64,000 nt of DNA from Polyangia bacterium (GTDB taxonomy: Bacteria > Myxococcota_A > Polyangia > Nannocystales > Nannocystaceae): NCBI GenBank assembly GCA_030430565.1, contig JAUIKS010000042.1, forward strand, positions 1-64,000, written 5' to 3'. A program made the position numbers and the translations under genes. Numbering within the stretch: position 1 is the stretch's first letter; every line of letters starts with the position of its first letter. Positions 20,385 to 31,228 of this stretch are shown piece by piece. A model generated the notes under the pieces. The model searched no databases. It worked only from the letters and a program-made list of their open reading frames with translations, and was not told the DNA's origin.

Positions 20385-21188
20385 CTATCTTTTCGGCGGC
20401 AGGAGATCGAGGAACGCGAAGCCCCCGCGGAGGACCTCCTCGCCGCGCGTAAACTCGACCGGCCGCGCGAACGCGGGGCCGTCGTACGCGAAGGTGTGGA
20501 ATTCTCCGTTCTCGCCGCAGGGGTCCACACCGCGCGCGCCGGGGCCGCCTGTCGACGCGGCGTCGAGCAGCTCACGGTCCAGCTCGCGGCCGAGCCACGC
20601 GCGCGAGCACTGCTGGGGGTCGACGCAGGTGATCACCGCGCGCGCGCCCGCGGCGACCATCTCGCGCGCGAGCGCGCCGGTCGGCCGCCCCCAGAGCGGG
20701 AAGAGCGGCGTCAGACCTGTCCCTTCGAGCATTTTTTCGCGGTAGCGACGGATGTCCTCGAGGTACAGGTCACCGAAGGCGACGGCCGTGATCCCGCGCG
20801 CCCGCGCCTCCGTCACGACGCCCCCCATGATCCGCTCGTAGTCGCTGTTGCTGCAGGGCTCTGGGAGCTCGACGATCCACGGCTCGAGGCCGACGGCCGC
20901 CGCCTGCGCGCGCAGCAGCGAGCAGCGCACGCCGTGCATGGCGACGCGCTGACGCGGCGCGTTGATCGTCGTCAGCAGGCCGACGACCTCGACGCGCGCG
21001 AACGCGGGCTCGCTGCGGAGCACGTGCAGCGCCCAGGCGCTGTCCTTGCCGCTGCTCCACGAGAGCAGCGCGCGGGTCGGCGTCTTCGCGTCGTTCTTCG
21101 TATTGGTCGTCGCGTCGTTCTTCCCGTCGTTCTTCCCGTCGTTCTTCGCGTCGTTCTTCCCGTCGTTCTTTGGTGGGTCCTGCGACAT
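20385..21188 (-). CDS. Dph6-like (diphthine-ammonia ligase family) PP-loop ATPase
   Basis: 267 aa. PP-loop motif SWSSGKDSAWAL near residue 43, then the family motifs VVGLLTTIN, VAFGDLYLEDIRRYRE and CGENGEFHTFAYDGP near residue 230. These are the marks of the ATP-pyrophosphatase family that includes eukaryotic Dph6. Bacteria lack diphthamide, so the physiological reaction is unknown; amidation of another substrate via an adenylate is inferred. The first 35 or so residues are KNDGKNDA repeats encoded by a 12-bp tandem array, and no later start codon lies before the PP-loop, so they should be translated. Confidence 0.82.
   Translation of the reverse strand: MSQDPPKNDGKNDAKNDGKNDGKNDATTNTKNDAKTPTRALLSWSSGKDSAWALHVLRSEPAFARVEVVGLLTTINAPRQRVAMHGVRCSLLRAQAAAVGLEPWIVELPEPCSNSDYERIMGGVVTEARARGITAVAFGDLYLEDIRRYREKMLEGTGLTPLFPLWGRPTGALAREMVAAGARAVITCVDPQQCSRAWLGRELDRELLDAASTGGPGARGVDPCGENGEFHTFAYDGPAFARPVEFTRGEEVLRGGFAFLDLLPPKR
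21074..21188 (-). repeat. 12-bp repeat array encoding KND(G/A) extension
   Basis: An array of gtcgttctt(c/t) units of about 12 bp reads on the minus strand as KNDG/KNDA copies at the N-terminus of the Dph6-like protein. It lies between the start codon and the conserved domain. Confidence 0.8.
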
Positions 21189-21290
21189 CGCGGCGTGACC
21201 CTACTCCAGCGCGTCCCTCGGGCAGTTTTATTTTCATAAATTTTGGCTCACCGAGACAGCTCACCGGCGGCCGCGGTAGAAACGCCGGGC

Positions 21291-23960
21291 GTGTCGAGCT
21301 CACGAAGGCCTCGCGGCGGATCCGCGAGCAGGCGCCCAGACGGGCGGGCGGGGAGCGGCCGCGCCCGCGCCCGCCGAGGCCGCGATCGCGGTCGCGCGAG
21401 GCCGTGGCTGCTGATCGCGCTCGCGGTGATCGCCTCGGGCCTCGCGATCTACGCGACGGCCTCGCTGTGGGTGTTCGTCGAGACGACTGCGGATCGCGTC
21501 GGCCGTACGCGCGCCTGGCTCCTGCACGGGACCGCGCGGGAGCTGGCGCTGGCCGACCGCGAGCTCTCGCGGGTGCTCGCCGCCGACACCCTGCTGACGC
21601 CCGAGCAGCGCAGCTGCCTCATGGGCTCGCAGGCGCTGATCCGCGGCCAGCTGTGGGTTGAGTTCGGCGTCATGCCAGCCGACGCCGACGCCGACGCCGA
21701 CGCCGCGCCCACGAGCTTGAACGCGCCCACGCGCTGCCGTGACGCGCACGTGGCCGAGGGTCTCGTCGCGCTCGCGCGACGCGATCCCGCCGCCGTACAC
21801 CAGGCCTCCGAGCGCGTGCGCGCGCTCCCCGAGCCGTCGATGGGTGAGATCGAGGATCGCAGCTCGCTCGCGCCGCATCACCACGCGTGGTTCGAGGCGC
21901 TGCGGCTGCTCGCGGGGCTCGAGATCGACGCCGAAGTCGACGCCGAGGTCGACACCGAAGTCGACGATGCGAGCGGCGCGGACCCGCTGACGCGCGCCCG
22001 GGCGGCGCTCGCGGACGCGGTCGCGGCCGAGCCCGAGGCGATCGCCTACCAGCGCGCGCTGGCGGGCCTCGAGCACCGCGCGGGCGAGGGCGCGCGGGCG
22101 CTCAAGACGCTGCGAGCGGCCCGCGCCAAGGCGCCCGATCACATGGGGCTCGCGGCCGACGAGGCGCTGATGAACGCGGCGCTGCTGCGCGAGTTCAGCG
22201 GGGTCGCCGACCTCGCCGACCAGCTGCTCGAGCTCGACGGCGGCACGCTGTTCCCCCACGACCGCGCGCGCGCCAGCGTCGCCCGGGCCGCCGTGCACGT
22301 CTACATGGGCGAGCGCGCGCGCGGGCTCGAGCTGTTCGACGCCGCCTGGCCGGACCTGCCGCCGTGGGACTGGAGCGCGCGCCGGCTCGCGCTCGACACC
22401 ACGCTGACCGCCGGGGATCACCGGCGCGGCCGCGAGTGGCGGGCGCAGCTCGAGGACGAGGGCCGCCCGCTCCCGGCGCTGGAGGACGCGCTCTACGAGG
22501 CCTGGGCGCTGTTTACAGAGGGTGACCTTATGGGCAGCTTATCGGCGCTCGCCGAGCTGCCCCAAGACCACCCGCGCGTCGCCTACCTGCAGGCGCTCGC
22601 GCTGGTCGAGCAGCGCCGCTACGAGGAGGCGCGGCCCTGGCTGACGCGCGCGCGGCGGATGCTGCCCGGCCGCGTCGAGCTCGAGGTCGCGTCGGCCCGC
22701 GCCGCGATCGCGACCGGCGAGCTCGACCAGGCGCTGCGCAAGCTCGAGGGCCTCGCGGAGGAGGAGCCCTTCGCGCCCAGGGCGTGGACCGGCCTGGGCG
22801 AGGCCTACCTGGCCAAGGCGACGCACGCGAACAGCCGCGACGCGAGCCGCGACCCCTCGCGCGATGATCCGGTGCTGCTCCGCAAGGCCCACACCGCGCT
22901 GCTGCGCGCGGTCGAGCGCGAGCCGCTGCCGGCCGAGGCCATGGTCCGGCTCTCCGAGCTGTGGCAGCGCCAGCGCCTCAGCGACCCCGACGGCGATCGC
23001 AAGGCGCTGGAGTGGCTCGAGCAAGCCGCGGCCACCAACCCCAAGGTCCCGCGCTACAGCGAGGCGCTCGCGCTCTACCTCGTCGGGCTGGGGCGAGGTC
23101 GCCGGGCGGAGCCGATGCTGCGCGAGCTGATCTCCAACATCGGCTCGACGCACCGCGCCGCGCTCGCGCTCGCCGAGCTCAGCATCGCGCGCGCGCGCGA
23201 GCTCGGGCAGCCGCTGCCGGCGGACTGGGAGAGCTGGATCGAGCAGGCCCGCGAGCGCGGCGCGGCGCCCGACGATCTGGCCCGCGCGCGCGCCCACGCG
23301 GCGCTCGTGACCGGGCGGCGCCGCGCGCTGCTCACGGCCGCCAAGCCGCTGGCCGAGACCGTGGAGACCAAGCCCGACGACGTGGACGCGCGGGTGCTCT
23401 ACGCCAAGCTCTTGATGGCGCTGCGCGATCACGACGAGGCCGAGAAGATCATCCGGCGCGGCATCCACCGCGGGCCCGACTCGCGCACCGGCAGGCTGTA
23501 CTACGTCTGGGCCACGCTCGAGGCCCGCACCGGCAGCCCGAAGATGGCCTCGATCCACGCGCGCATCGCCTGGAACCGCATGCGCGACGAGCAGCGCCCG
23601 ACCGGCGAGCTGGTCGACGCGGTCGACCTCTGCTCGAGCCTGTACATCCGCAAAGAGCTGCCCGATCACGCGCTCGCGGTCACGCGCGAGCTCAGCCGCC
23701 GCGTGCCCTCACACCCCGAGGCCTGGCGCCTGCGCGCGCGCGCCGAGCTGACCGTCGGGGAGTCCCGCGCGGCCCGTCGCTCGATCGAGAAGTCCCTCGA
23801 GCTCGACCCCGAGAGCCCGCACGCGCACGCGCTCCACGCCCAGGTCCTGCTGCGCTACGGCAAGCGCGAGCAGGCCCGCGCGGCGTTTCGCCGCGCGCTC
23901 GAGCTCGAGCCCGGCGAGCCGCTGCGCGCCAAGATCGAGCGCGGCCTCTCGCGCCTGTGA
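21291..23960 (+). CDS. Membrane-anchored TPR repeat protein
   Basis: About 889 aa from GTG 21291; TTG 21243 would add 16 residues. A strongly basic N-terminus (RRPRGGSASRR) is followed by one membrane segment at residues 40-62 (PWLLIALAVIASGLAIYATA), so the rest is probably periplasmic. The body is a continuous array of TPR-like helix pairs, for example the C-terminal PEAWRLRARAELTVGESRAA and HALHAQVLLRYGKREQARAAFRRAL. A short ADADADAD stretch and an EVDAEVDTEVD stretch are internal low-complexity inserts. No catalytic domain is seen; it is probably a scaffold for protein complexes. A T-rich segment at 21225-21245 may hold its promoter. Confidence 0.8.
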   Translation: MSSSRRPRGGSASRRPDGRAGSGRARARRGRDRGRARPWLLIALAVIASGLAIYATASLWVFVETTADRVGRTRAWLLHGTARELALADRELSRVLAADTLLTPEQRSCLMGSQALIRGQLWVEFGVMPADADADADAAPTSLNAPTRCRDAHVAEGLVALARRDPAAVHQASERVRALPEPSMGEIEDRSSLAPHHHAWFEALRLLAGLEIDAEVDAEVDTEVDDASGADPLTRARAALADAVAAEPEAIAYQRALAGLEHRAGEGARALKTLRAARAKAPDHMGLAADEALMNAALLREFSGVADLADQLLELDGGTLFPHDRARASVARAAVHVYMGERARGLELFDAAWPDLPPWDWSARRLALDTTLTAGDHRRGREWRAQLEDEGRPLPALEDALYEAWALFTEGDLMGSLSALAELPQDHPRVAYLQALALVEQRRYEEARPWLTRARRMLPGRVELEVASARAAIATGELDQALRKLEGLAEEEPFAPRAWTGLGEAYLAKATHANSRDASRDPSRDDPVLLRKAHTALLRAVEREPLPAEAMVRLSELWQRQRLSDPDGDRKALEWLEQAAATNPKVPRYSEALALYLVGLGRGRRAEPMLRELISNIGSTHRAALALAELSIARARELGQPLPADWESWIEQARERGAAPDDLARARAHAALVTGRRRALLTAAKPLAETVETKPDDVDARVLYAKLLMALRDHDEAEKIIRRGIHRGPDSRTGRLYYVWATLEARTGSPKMASIHARIAWNRMRDEQRPTGELVDAVDLCSSLYIRKELPDHALAVTRELSRRVPSHPEAWRLRARAELTVGESRAARRSIEKSLELDPESPHAHALHAQVLLRYGKREQARAAFRRALELEPGEPLRAKIERGLSRL

Positions 23961-24004
23961 GCCCACGACGCAGCTGTCCATGTGGACATATCAAAACCGC
24001 GGCT

Positions 24005-24565
24005 TCAGGCGGGCGCGCGACGGCTCCAGAAGCGCTTGTCGACCCGCCGCACATCCGCGACCTCGCCCAGCCCCTCGAGGTAGGTCAGCAGCGCGGCCAG
24101 CTGACGATCGCTCGCCCCGCCGCGAAACGCCCGGATGTGCACGAGGTTGCCGTAGCTGCGCTCGAGCTTGCGGGGCGTGTCGTCGACGAAGATGATCTTC
24201 GTGATGTCGTAGCCGCGCCGGCGCAGCTTCTTGAGGTCCTTGACCCAGTAGCCCTCGCGGGTGTCCATGTCCATGCACCGCGTGCAGCGCTCACGACCCC
24301 AGATAAACGAGAGGCGCTCGAGCGCGACGAGCCGCGCGAGCACGGGCCGCGCGTAGTCCAGGGTCGAGGCGGTCCACACGCCGACCTCGAACAGCTCGAG
24401 GCAGCGGGCCAAGAACTCCTCGACGCCGGGGCGCCGCCGGACGAGGTACGGCCCGACGATGAAGTCCCCCGGCTCGGGCTCGTCGATCAGCTCCGTGAAG
24501 TCGTCGGTCGCGTAGATCAACGTCTCGTCGAGGTCGAGCACCAGCAGCTTGCGAAAGCGCGGCAT
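24005..24565 (-). CDS. FCP/NIF-type HAD phosphatase
   Basis: 186 aa. The HAD motif I is DLDETLI (D11 and D13), followed by LVRRRPGVEEFLARC and FEVGVWTASTLDYA, and motif III FVDDTPRKLERSYGN near residue 125. This is the SCP/FCP1 class of aspartate-dependent protein phosphatases, known in eukaryotes and sporadic in bacteria; a phosphoprotein substrate is inferred, not shown. The ATG lies 5 bp after the stop of the antiporter gene, so the two are co-transcribed, which hints at regulation of the transporter or simple co-expression. Confidence 0.82.
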   Translation of the reverse strand: MPRFRKLLVLDLDETLIYATDDFTELIDEPEPGDFIVGPYLVRRRPGVEEFLARCLELFEVGVWTASTLDYARPVLARLVALERLSFIWGRERCTRCMDMDTREGYWVKDLKKLRRRGYDITKIIFVDDTPRKLERSYGNLVHIRAFRGGASDRQLAALLTYLEGLGEVADVRRVDKRFWSRRAPA

Positions 24566-24570
24566 CGTCG

Positions 24571-25968
24571 TCACGGCGCGTCGCGCCCAGGGCCTGGCTC
24601 GGGGCCGGCCGGGGTGTAGGGCTCCTCGCTCTCGATCACGTCGAGCTCGGCGGCGATCGTCGCGGTGACCTCCTCCGGCCCGGGGTCGCCGGCCTCGACC
24701 CCGAGCATCCCGAGCGCGCCGCCGCTGGCGGCCGTCACCTGGATCCGCGTCGGCGGCCACGCGCCCTGGGTCTTTCGGTAGCCGATCGTGAACAGCACGA
24801 TCGTCGCGGCGATCGTCGCGAACACGAGCGAGTGCAGCGACTCTGTGCCGGGCACGCCCGCGATCATCGGCATGGTCGCAAGCGCGCCCGCGGCCATGCC
24901 CCGCGGCATCGAGATCTGCGCCGTCCCGCGCTCCTCGACCGAGAACACCGGCTCGCGCAGCGACACCATCACGGCCGGGATCCGCACGAGCATCAGCACG
25001 AGACCGAGCACGACGCCCATGATCAACATCGACCACGGCGGCTCGAGCATGAGCCCCAGGTAGGTGAAGAAGAGCGACTTGATGATGAAGCTGATCTGCG
25101 AGTGAACGGTACGCACCGAGCTCGCCAGCGTGGTCTCGGGGCCCTCCGGCTTCGCGCGGATCAGCCAGTGCATCAGCAGGCGCGCGTTCCCGACGACCAC
25201 CGCGAACGCGAGCACCGCCATCGCCGGGCTGCCCCCGGCCTCGCCCGTGAACACGTAGAGGAACATCAGCGCCGCGAGCGTGAGCGGGTAGACCCGCGGG
25301 CTGTCGGCGAGCAGCCGGATCACCGGCACCCACGCCCAGCCGCCGAGGATCCCGAGCGCGAGCGCGATCCCGAAGCTCTTGCCGACCACGCCCAGCGCGG
25401 CCCCGAAGCTGTGTGTCTGATCGGCCAGGATGCCGATCAGCGGCAGCGCGATCACGACGCAGAGCGCGTCGGTCAGCGAGGCCTCGAGCTGGACGATCCG
25501 CTGAATCCGCGGGCTGACGCGCGCGAGCGCGAGCGCCGGCGTCAGGATCAGCGAGCTGGTCCCGCCGACGATCGCGCCGAGCATCAGACCATGCGAAAAC
25601 GTCCACGACGCCGGGAGCACCGCGATCGCCGAGAGGCCCACGCTGAACAGCGCGACCGTGATCATCGCGAACACGAAGCCGAGCACGGACATCATCGTGG
25701 CCCGCGGCGCCGCGCCGACGAGGTCCGCCAGCGACAGCCGGCTCCCGCCCTCGAACAGCACCACGACCAGCGTCAGCGCGGTGAAGTAGGGCGTGATCGT
25801 GTCCAGCACCTCCTGCGGCACGACCCCCATGAGGCGCAGCGCCAACCCGGCCGCGATCAGCCAGATCACGTCGGGGACGCGCGTGCGCGCGAACAGCAGC
25901 TCCCCGAGCGCGCCGACGAGCAGCAGGCTCGCGATCACGACCAGAAACACCGAGACGGGATCACTCAT
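24571..25968 (-). CDS. Cation:proton antiporter (CPA family)
   Basis: 465 aa with about 12 hydrophobic segments and the CPA Na+/H+ exchanger pattern: LLFARTRVPDVIWLIAAGL at the N-terminus, VVLFEGGSRLSL in the early transmembrane bundle, and LEASLTDALCVV near residue 165, where the acidic pair (E, D) is the expected ion-binding and proton-coupling site. It would exchange Na+ or K+ for protons across the inner membrane. A hydrophilic C-terminal tail of about 80 residues may be regulatory. Co-transcribed with the FCP-type phosphatase immediately downstream. Confidence 0.85.
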   Translation of the reverse strand: MSDPVSVFLVVIASLLLVGALGELLFARTRVPDVIWLIAAGLALRLMGVVPQEVLDTITPYFTALTLVVVLFEGGSRLSLADLVGAAPRATMMSVLGFVFAMITVALFSVGLSAIAVLPASWTFSHGLMLGAIVGGTSSLILTPALALARVSPRIQRIVQLEASLTDALCVVIALPLIGILADQTHSFGAALGVVGKSFGIALALGILGGWAWVPVIRLLADSPRVYPLTLAALMFLYVFTGEAGGSPAMAVLAFAVVVGNARLLMHWLIRAKPEGPETTLASSVRTVHSQISFIIKSLFFTYLGLMLEPPWSMLIMGVVLGLVLMLVRIPAVMVSLREPVFSVEERGTAQISMPRGMAAGALATMPMIAGVPGTESLHSLVFATIAATIVLFTIGYRKTQGAWPPTRIQVTAASGGALGMLGVEAGDPGPEEVTATIAAELDVIESEEPYTPAGPEPGPGRDAP

Positions 25969-26518
25969 GCTTCACTCCTGGCTCGCGTCAGCGCCCACTC
26001 CTCGACGTCCTGCGACTCGCGGACCTAACCCTAATACACCCGCACCAGCGGGTGCCAGCAGCGCCGCGAAAACGCCCCGCGCCCCGCGCTCACGGACGTG
26101 TCGCAAGCGCCAGGCTACGCCGCCGCGCGCGCGGATATTGCCAGCTCGCGGACCTCGAGGACGCGCGCCGATCTCCCGCGCGTGGACCTCCGCGCGCCGG
26201 CGATGTACGCACAACCGCGCGCGCCCGCGGCGACGGCCAAGGCGCGCGCGAGCGATGTCGTGCTTCGTCCCGGCGGCGCGCTCGAAATCGTCGACGGCGC
26301 GCGCTCGCTAGGTCCGCGCCGCGCTCCTCAAATTCGTCCGCAGCCTGGCCTCTCGAGTCGTGTATCCTCGATTTCGGAGGCTCCTGGGCCTCCTGTATCC
26401 GCCGGCGTCGGCCGGCCCGCGCTGCTCCGCGTGCGACCTCCTCCATCCCTGGACCCCCGACTACGCAGCGCCCGTCCCCCGCCCGCTCCGCGCGCGGGCT
26501 CTCCTGTGGATCGCCACC
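25969..26518. other. Intergenic region, no gene seen
   Basis: This 550-bp divergent region between the antiporter and the FIST gene holds no convincing gene on either strand. Frames that stay open here give Arg/Ala/Pro-rich translations without domains. A 7-bp perfect hairpin (cacccgc, loop acca, gcgggtg) sits at 26037-26054. The FIST frame stays open upstream to 26360, but that extension is not family-like. Confidence 0.5.
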
Positions 26519-27759
26519 ATGCTCACGGTCGCGGTTGGTCAAAGCAACGACATCGACGCCACGGCGGCCGCCGCCGAGGTCGCGGGTCAGTGCGAGCGGG
26601 CGCTGGGTGGACGACGCGCGCGCGCCGGCCTCGTCTTCGCGAGCATCGACCTCGAGCACGCCCGCGTGCTCGAGACCCTCGCGCGCGCGTTCCCGGAGGC
26701 CCGCTGGATCGGCTGCACGACCGACGGCGAGGCCACGAGCGCGGCCGGCCGCGACGGCGCGCGGCTCGGCTTTCAGGAGAGCTCGCTGGCGGTCATGCTG
26801 TTCGCCAGCGACACGCTGAGCTTCGCCACCGCCGTCGCGCGCGACCTCTCGGGCGCCGCCTCCGGAGCCGACGCCCCGGCGAGCGACCCACGCGCCCGCG
26901 TGCGCGACGCGGTCCGCGAGGCCGCGCGCGCCCTCTCGCGCCCGCCCAGCGTCTGCATCACGACCCCCGAGAGCTTGACGTCGAGCGGCGCGGCGATCGT
27001 CGACGGGCTGGTCGAAGGCCTCGCGGACGAGCGCGTGCCGATCGTCGGCGGCCTCGCGGGTGACGGCGTCACCTGGACCGGCACCTCCCAGTTCCACGGC
27101 GCCGAGGTCCTCCACGACGCCGCGCCCGTGCTGCTCATCGGCGGCCCGCTCACGGTCTCGACCGGCGTCGCCAGCGGCTGGACGCCGCTCGGGCGCAGGG
27201 CCCGGGTCACGCGCGCCGAGGGCAACCACGTGCTCGAGATCGACGGCCGCCCGCCCCTGGAGTTCTATCGCCACTACATCGGCGAGGGCGGCGTGCCGAG
27301 CGGAGAGTACGCGCTCGCGGTCTTCGAAGCCGACGCCGACGCCAGCGACCCGCGCTTCTACCTCCGCGCCCCGCAGCGCAGCGACGAGCGCAGCGGCGAG
27401 ATGAGCTTCTTCGGCGACGTCCCCGAGGGCGCGACCGTCCAGCTCACGCAGACCGACCGCGCGAGCATCCTCGCCGGCTGCCAGAGCTCGATCGACGCGG
27501 CGCTCGCCGGCCTCGACGAGGATATCCCGCGCCGCGCCGCGCTGTTCTTCTCGTGCGCCGGTCGCCACCGCCTGCTCGGCTCACACACGCCCCAGGAGTT
27601 CGCGCTGCTGCGCGCGCGCCTCGACGACGACACCCCGATCGCCGGCTTCTACGCCTACGGCGAGATCGGCCCCGTCGAGCGTGGCCAAAGGGCCAGATTC
27701 CACAACGAGACCTTCGTCACCGTGCTGCTCGGCAGCCGCGACTCGAGTGAAGTGCACGG

Positions 27760-27763
<4 letters not shown>
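26519..27763 (+). CDS. FIST domain sensor protein
   Basis: About 414 aa from ATG 26519. FIST_N features are present (AGLVFASIDLEHARVLETLARAF, WIGCTTDGEATS), followed by GGLAGDGVTWTGTSQFHGAEV and a FIST_C part (FFGDVPEGATVQLTQTDR, LFFSCAGRHRLLG, GFYAYGEIGPV). FIST proteins are soluble signal-input modules thought to bind small ligands such as amino acids and are commonly encoded with histidine kinases or chemotaxis genes. Its stop overlaps the start of the hybrid histidine kinase by ATGA (27760-27763), so translation is coupled and the two very probably form one sensory unit. There is no signal peptide or membrane segment. Confidence 0.85.
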
Positions 27764-29214
<1,451 letters not shown>

Positions 29215-29274
29215 ACCGGGTCCGCGTCGTCGGCTCGCCGCGATGACCTTGGGCCGCGAACAACCGCGAGCGAG

Positions 29275-29350
29275 AACCGACTGCGAAAACCGACTGCGAA
29301 ATCCGACGCCGAAAATCCGACGCTGGAAAAAACCGACGCTGGAAAACGGG
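29275..29350 (+). repeat. Imperfect tandem repeat between genes
   Basis: The intergenic stretch between the hybrid kinase and the convergent NUDIX gene holds five or so imperfect copies of a 14-17 bp unit (aaaccgactgcg / aatccgacgccg / aaaccgacgctgg). No terminator-type hairpin was recognised here. Confidence 0.6.
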
Positions 29351-29363
29351 CCGCGGGCGAAGA

Positions 29364-29936
29364 CTACGAAGCGCCCGCGAGAGAGTCGAGATACCGGCGG
29401 GCGAAGTAGAGCCCCGCGAACACCTTGAGGTCGATCTCCATTCCTTCGGCTGCCCGCGCCGCGAGCCAGGCGTCAACCTCGGAGAGCGCGACCTCGTGGA
29501 CCGTGATCTGCTCGCCCTCGACGCCGCCCCCAGGGCCCACGCGACGCAGCCCGGTCGCCAAGAACATCGCCAAGCACTCGCTCGAGAGCCCTGGTGAGCT
29601 CGGCCCCCGCGTCATGAACTCGATCGTGCGCGCCTCATAGCCGGTCTCTTCGACCAGCTCGCGACCCGCCGCCAGCGCCATGTCCTCGTTCTCCTGCCCG
29701 GGGATGTCGCCCACCAAGCCCGCCGGCAGCTCGATCACCGGGCCGCGGAGCGCCGGGCGCGGCTGCTCGACCAAGATGATCACGCCCTCGTCCGTCACCG
29801 GCACCAGCGCCGCCGCGCCGGTCGCGTTGATCCGCTCCGCGTACTCCCACCGTCCGCGCTTGACGAGCCGAATGAATCGCCCCGCGCCCAGGACCGCGAT
29901 CGCGTCGTCCTGGTCGCCTCCGTCCGAGTGCTGCAT
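29364..29936 (-). CDS. NUDIX hydrolase (ADP-ribose pyrophosphatase-like)
   Basis: About 190 aa from ATG 29936. The NUDIX box is intact (G-x5-E-x7-RELVEETGYE, in the form AAGRELVEETGYEAR), preceded by IELPAGLVGD and followed by PGLSSECLAMFLATGL, the pattern of the NudF/ADP-ribose pyrophosphatase branch. The likely reaction is hydrolysis of a nucleoside diphosphate linked to a sugar such as ADP-ribose. Cytoplasmic. It converges on the hybrid kinase gene and is divergent from the acyltransferase gene. Confidence 0.85.
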   Translation of the reverse strand: MQHSDGGDQDDAIAVLGAGRFIRLVKRGRWEYAERINATGAAALVPVTDEGVIILVEQPRPALRGPVIELPAGLVGDIPGQENEDMALAAGRELVEETGYEARTIEFMTRGPSSPGLSSECLAMFLATGLRRVGPGGGVEGEQITVHEVALSEVDAWLAARAAEGMEIDLKVFAGLYFARRYLDSLAGAS

Positions 29937-30049
29937 AGACCATCGATCTTGCAACCTCGCGCCGCCCAGCGCTAGCCCTATTACGGGAACGCCGCGGCGA
30001 TTGGGCTTTGCCACGCGATCGCGCGGACGATACCGTGACCGCCTCAACG

Positions 30050-31204
30050 ATGCCCGACGCGAGCTCCACCACCGCGACCCCAGCCGCGCCGCCCGCTGGG
30101 CGCCTGCTCGGAATCGATGCGCTCCGCGGACTCGCGGTGTTCCTGATGATGGAGCAGCACATGAGCATCTGGCTCTACCGCGCGCCGCCGGGCAAGACGA
30201 TCCTCTCGGAGCCGGTGCTCAAGGCGTTTCAGGCCGGAGGCGGCGTCGCGGCGCCGCTGTTCGTGACGCTCGCGGGCCTCGGCACCTCGCTGCTCATCCG
30301 CAAGCAGCTGCGCTCGGGCAGGCGCACCGGCCTCGCGCTCGACCTCCTGCTCGCGCGCCGCGGCCTCGCGCTGATGCTCTTCGGGCTGCTGCTCAACCTG
30401 ATCACGCCGAGCTGGTTCTCGCCGGGCTCGTGGTTCGTGCTCCACCTGATGGGCTTCGCCATGGCGCTCGCGCCGGCCTGGCGGCGGCTCCCCAGCGCGG
30501 TCCTGCTCGCGCTCGCGCTCACGGTGCTCGGCGGGACCGTCGGCCTGCAGAACTGGCTCGACACCCCCTTCGTGCTGGGCAACGGGCGTATGCGCAACAC
30601 CGGCATGCCCGGCGGCGCGCTGCGGCTCGCCTTCGCCGAGGGGCAATTCCCGATCTTCCCGTGGCTCTCGATGTTCCTCAGCGGCATGGTCGTCGGTCGC
30701 TGGATCGCCGCGGGTCAACGCGCCCGCGTCCTCAAGCTCGCGGGCGTCACCCTCACCCTCGGCGCCGGCCTCGCCGCCTGCTACGTGCTCACGCGCGGCG
30801 GCGTGCTGCCCAAGTTCTTGCTGGAGGACCCGTGGGTCCGGCTGTTCCGGATCCGCGGCAGCTTCTACCCCGCCAGCCCGCCGATCATCCTGCTCCTGCA
30901 CACCATCGTCCTGCTCCTGCTCGCGCTCGTGCTGCGCCTCGAGGCGATCTGGCCGCGCTCCTCGAACGCCTGGATGGTCGCGCTCGGCCGCACCTCCCTG
31001 ACCCTGCTGATCCTCCACGTCTACGTGTTCCGCGAGCTCTCGCGGCTCCCCGTCCTCGACCTGTGGCAGAACGTCCCCAGCGTCGCGGGGACGCTCGGCA
31101 TCATCTTCGCCTGGACCTTCGTCACCGCCTGGCTCGCGCGGCTGTGGGAGCGCGTCGGCTACCGCTTCGGCGCCGAGTGGCTGCTGCGCAAGGCCGGCGG
31201 CTGA
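30050..31204 (+). CDS. Multi-pass membrane acyltransferase-like protein (DUF1624/YeiB-like)
   Basis: About 384 aa from ATG 30050; GTG 30035 and TTG 30008 are alternatives. The motif RLLGIDALRGLAVFLMMEQH at the start, with about ten hydrophobic segments, matches the HGSNAT_cat/DUF1624 and YeiB families, where the R-G-x-A-V motif and a His in the first transmembrane region are conserved. The related eukaryotic enzyme acetylates glucosamine across a membrane; here an envelope glycan or lipid acceptor is only inferred. It reads in the same direction as the metzincin-like lipoprotein that follows after 24 bp. Confidence 0.78.
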   Translation: MPDASSTTATPAAPPAGRLLGIDALRGLAVFLMMEQHMSIWLYRAPPGKTILSEPVLKAFQAGGGVAAPLFVTLAGLGTSLLIRKQLRSGRRTGLALDLLLARRGLALMLFGLLLNLITPSWFSPGSWFVLHLMGFAMALAPAWRRLPSAVLLALALTVLGGTVGLQNWLDTPFVLGNGRMRNTGMPGGALRLAFAEGQFPIFPWLSMFLSGMVVGRWIAAGQRARVLKLAGVTLTLGAGLAACYVLTRGGVLPKFLLEDPWVRLFRIRGSFYPASPPIILLLHTIVLLLLALVLRLEAIWPRSSNAWMVALGRTSLTLLILHVYVFRELSRLPVLDLWQNVPSVAGTLGIIFAWTFVTAWLARLWERVGYRFGAEWLLRKAGG

Positions 31205-31228
31205 GATCGTCGCGCGTACAATTCTGTA

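Noticed and set aside
26360..26518. N-terminal extension of the FIST protein
   Set aside because: The upstream part is Pro/Arg-rich without family similarity, and ATG 26519 gives the usual FIST start.
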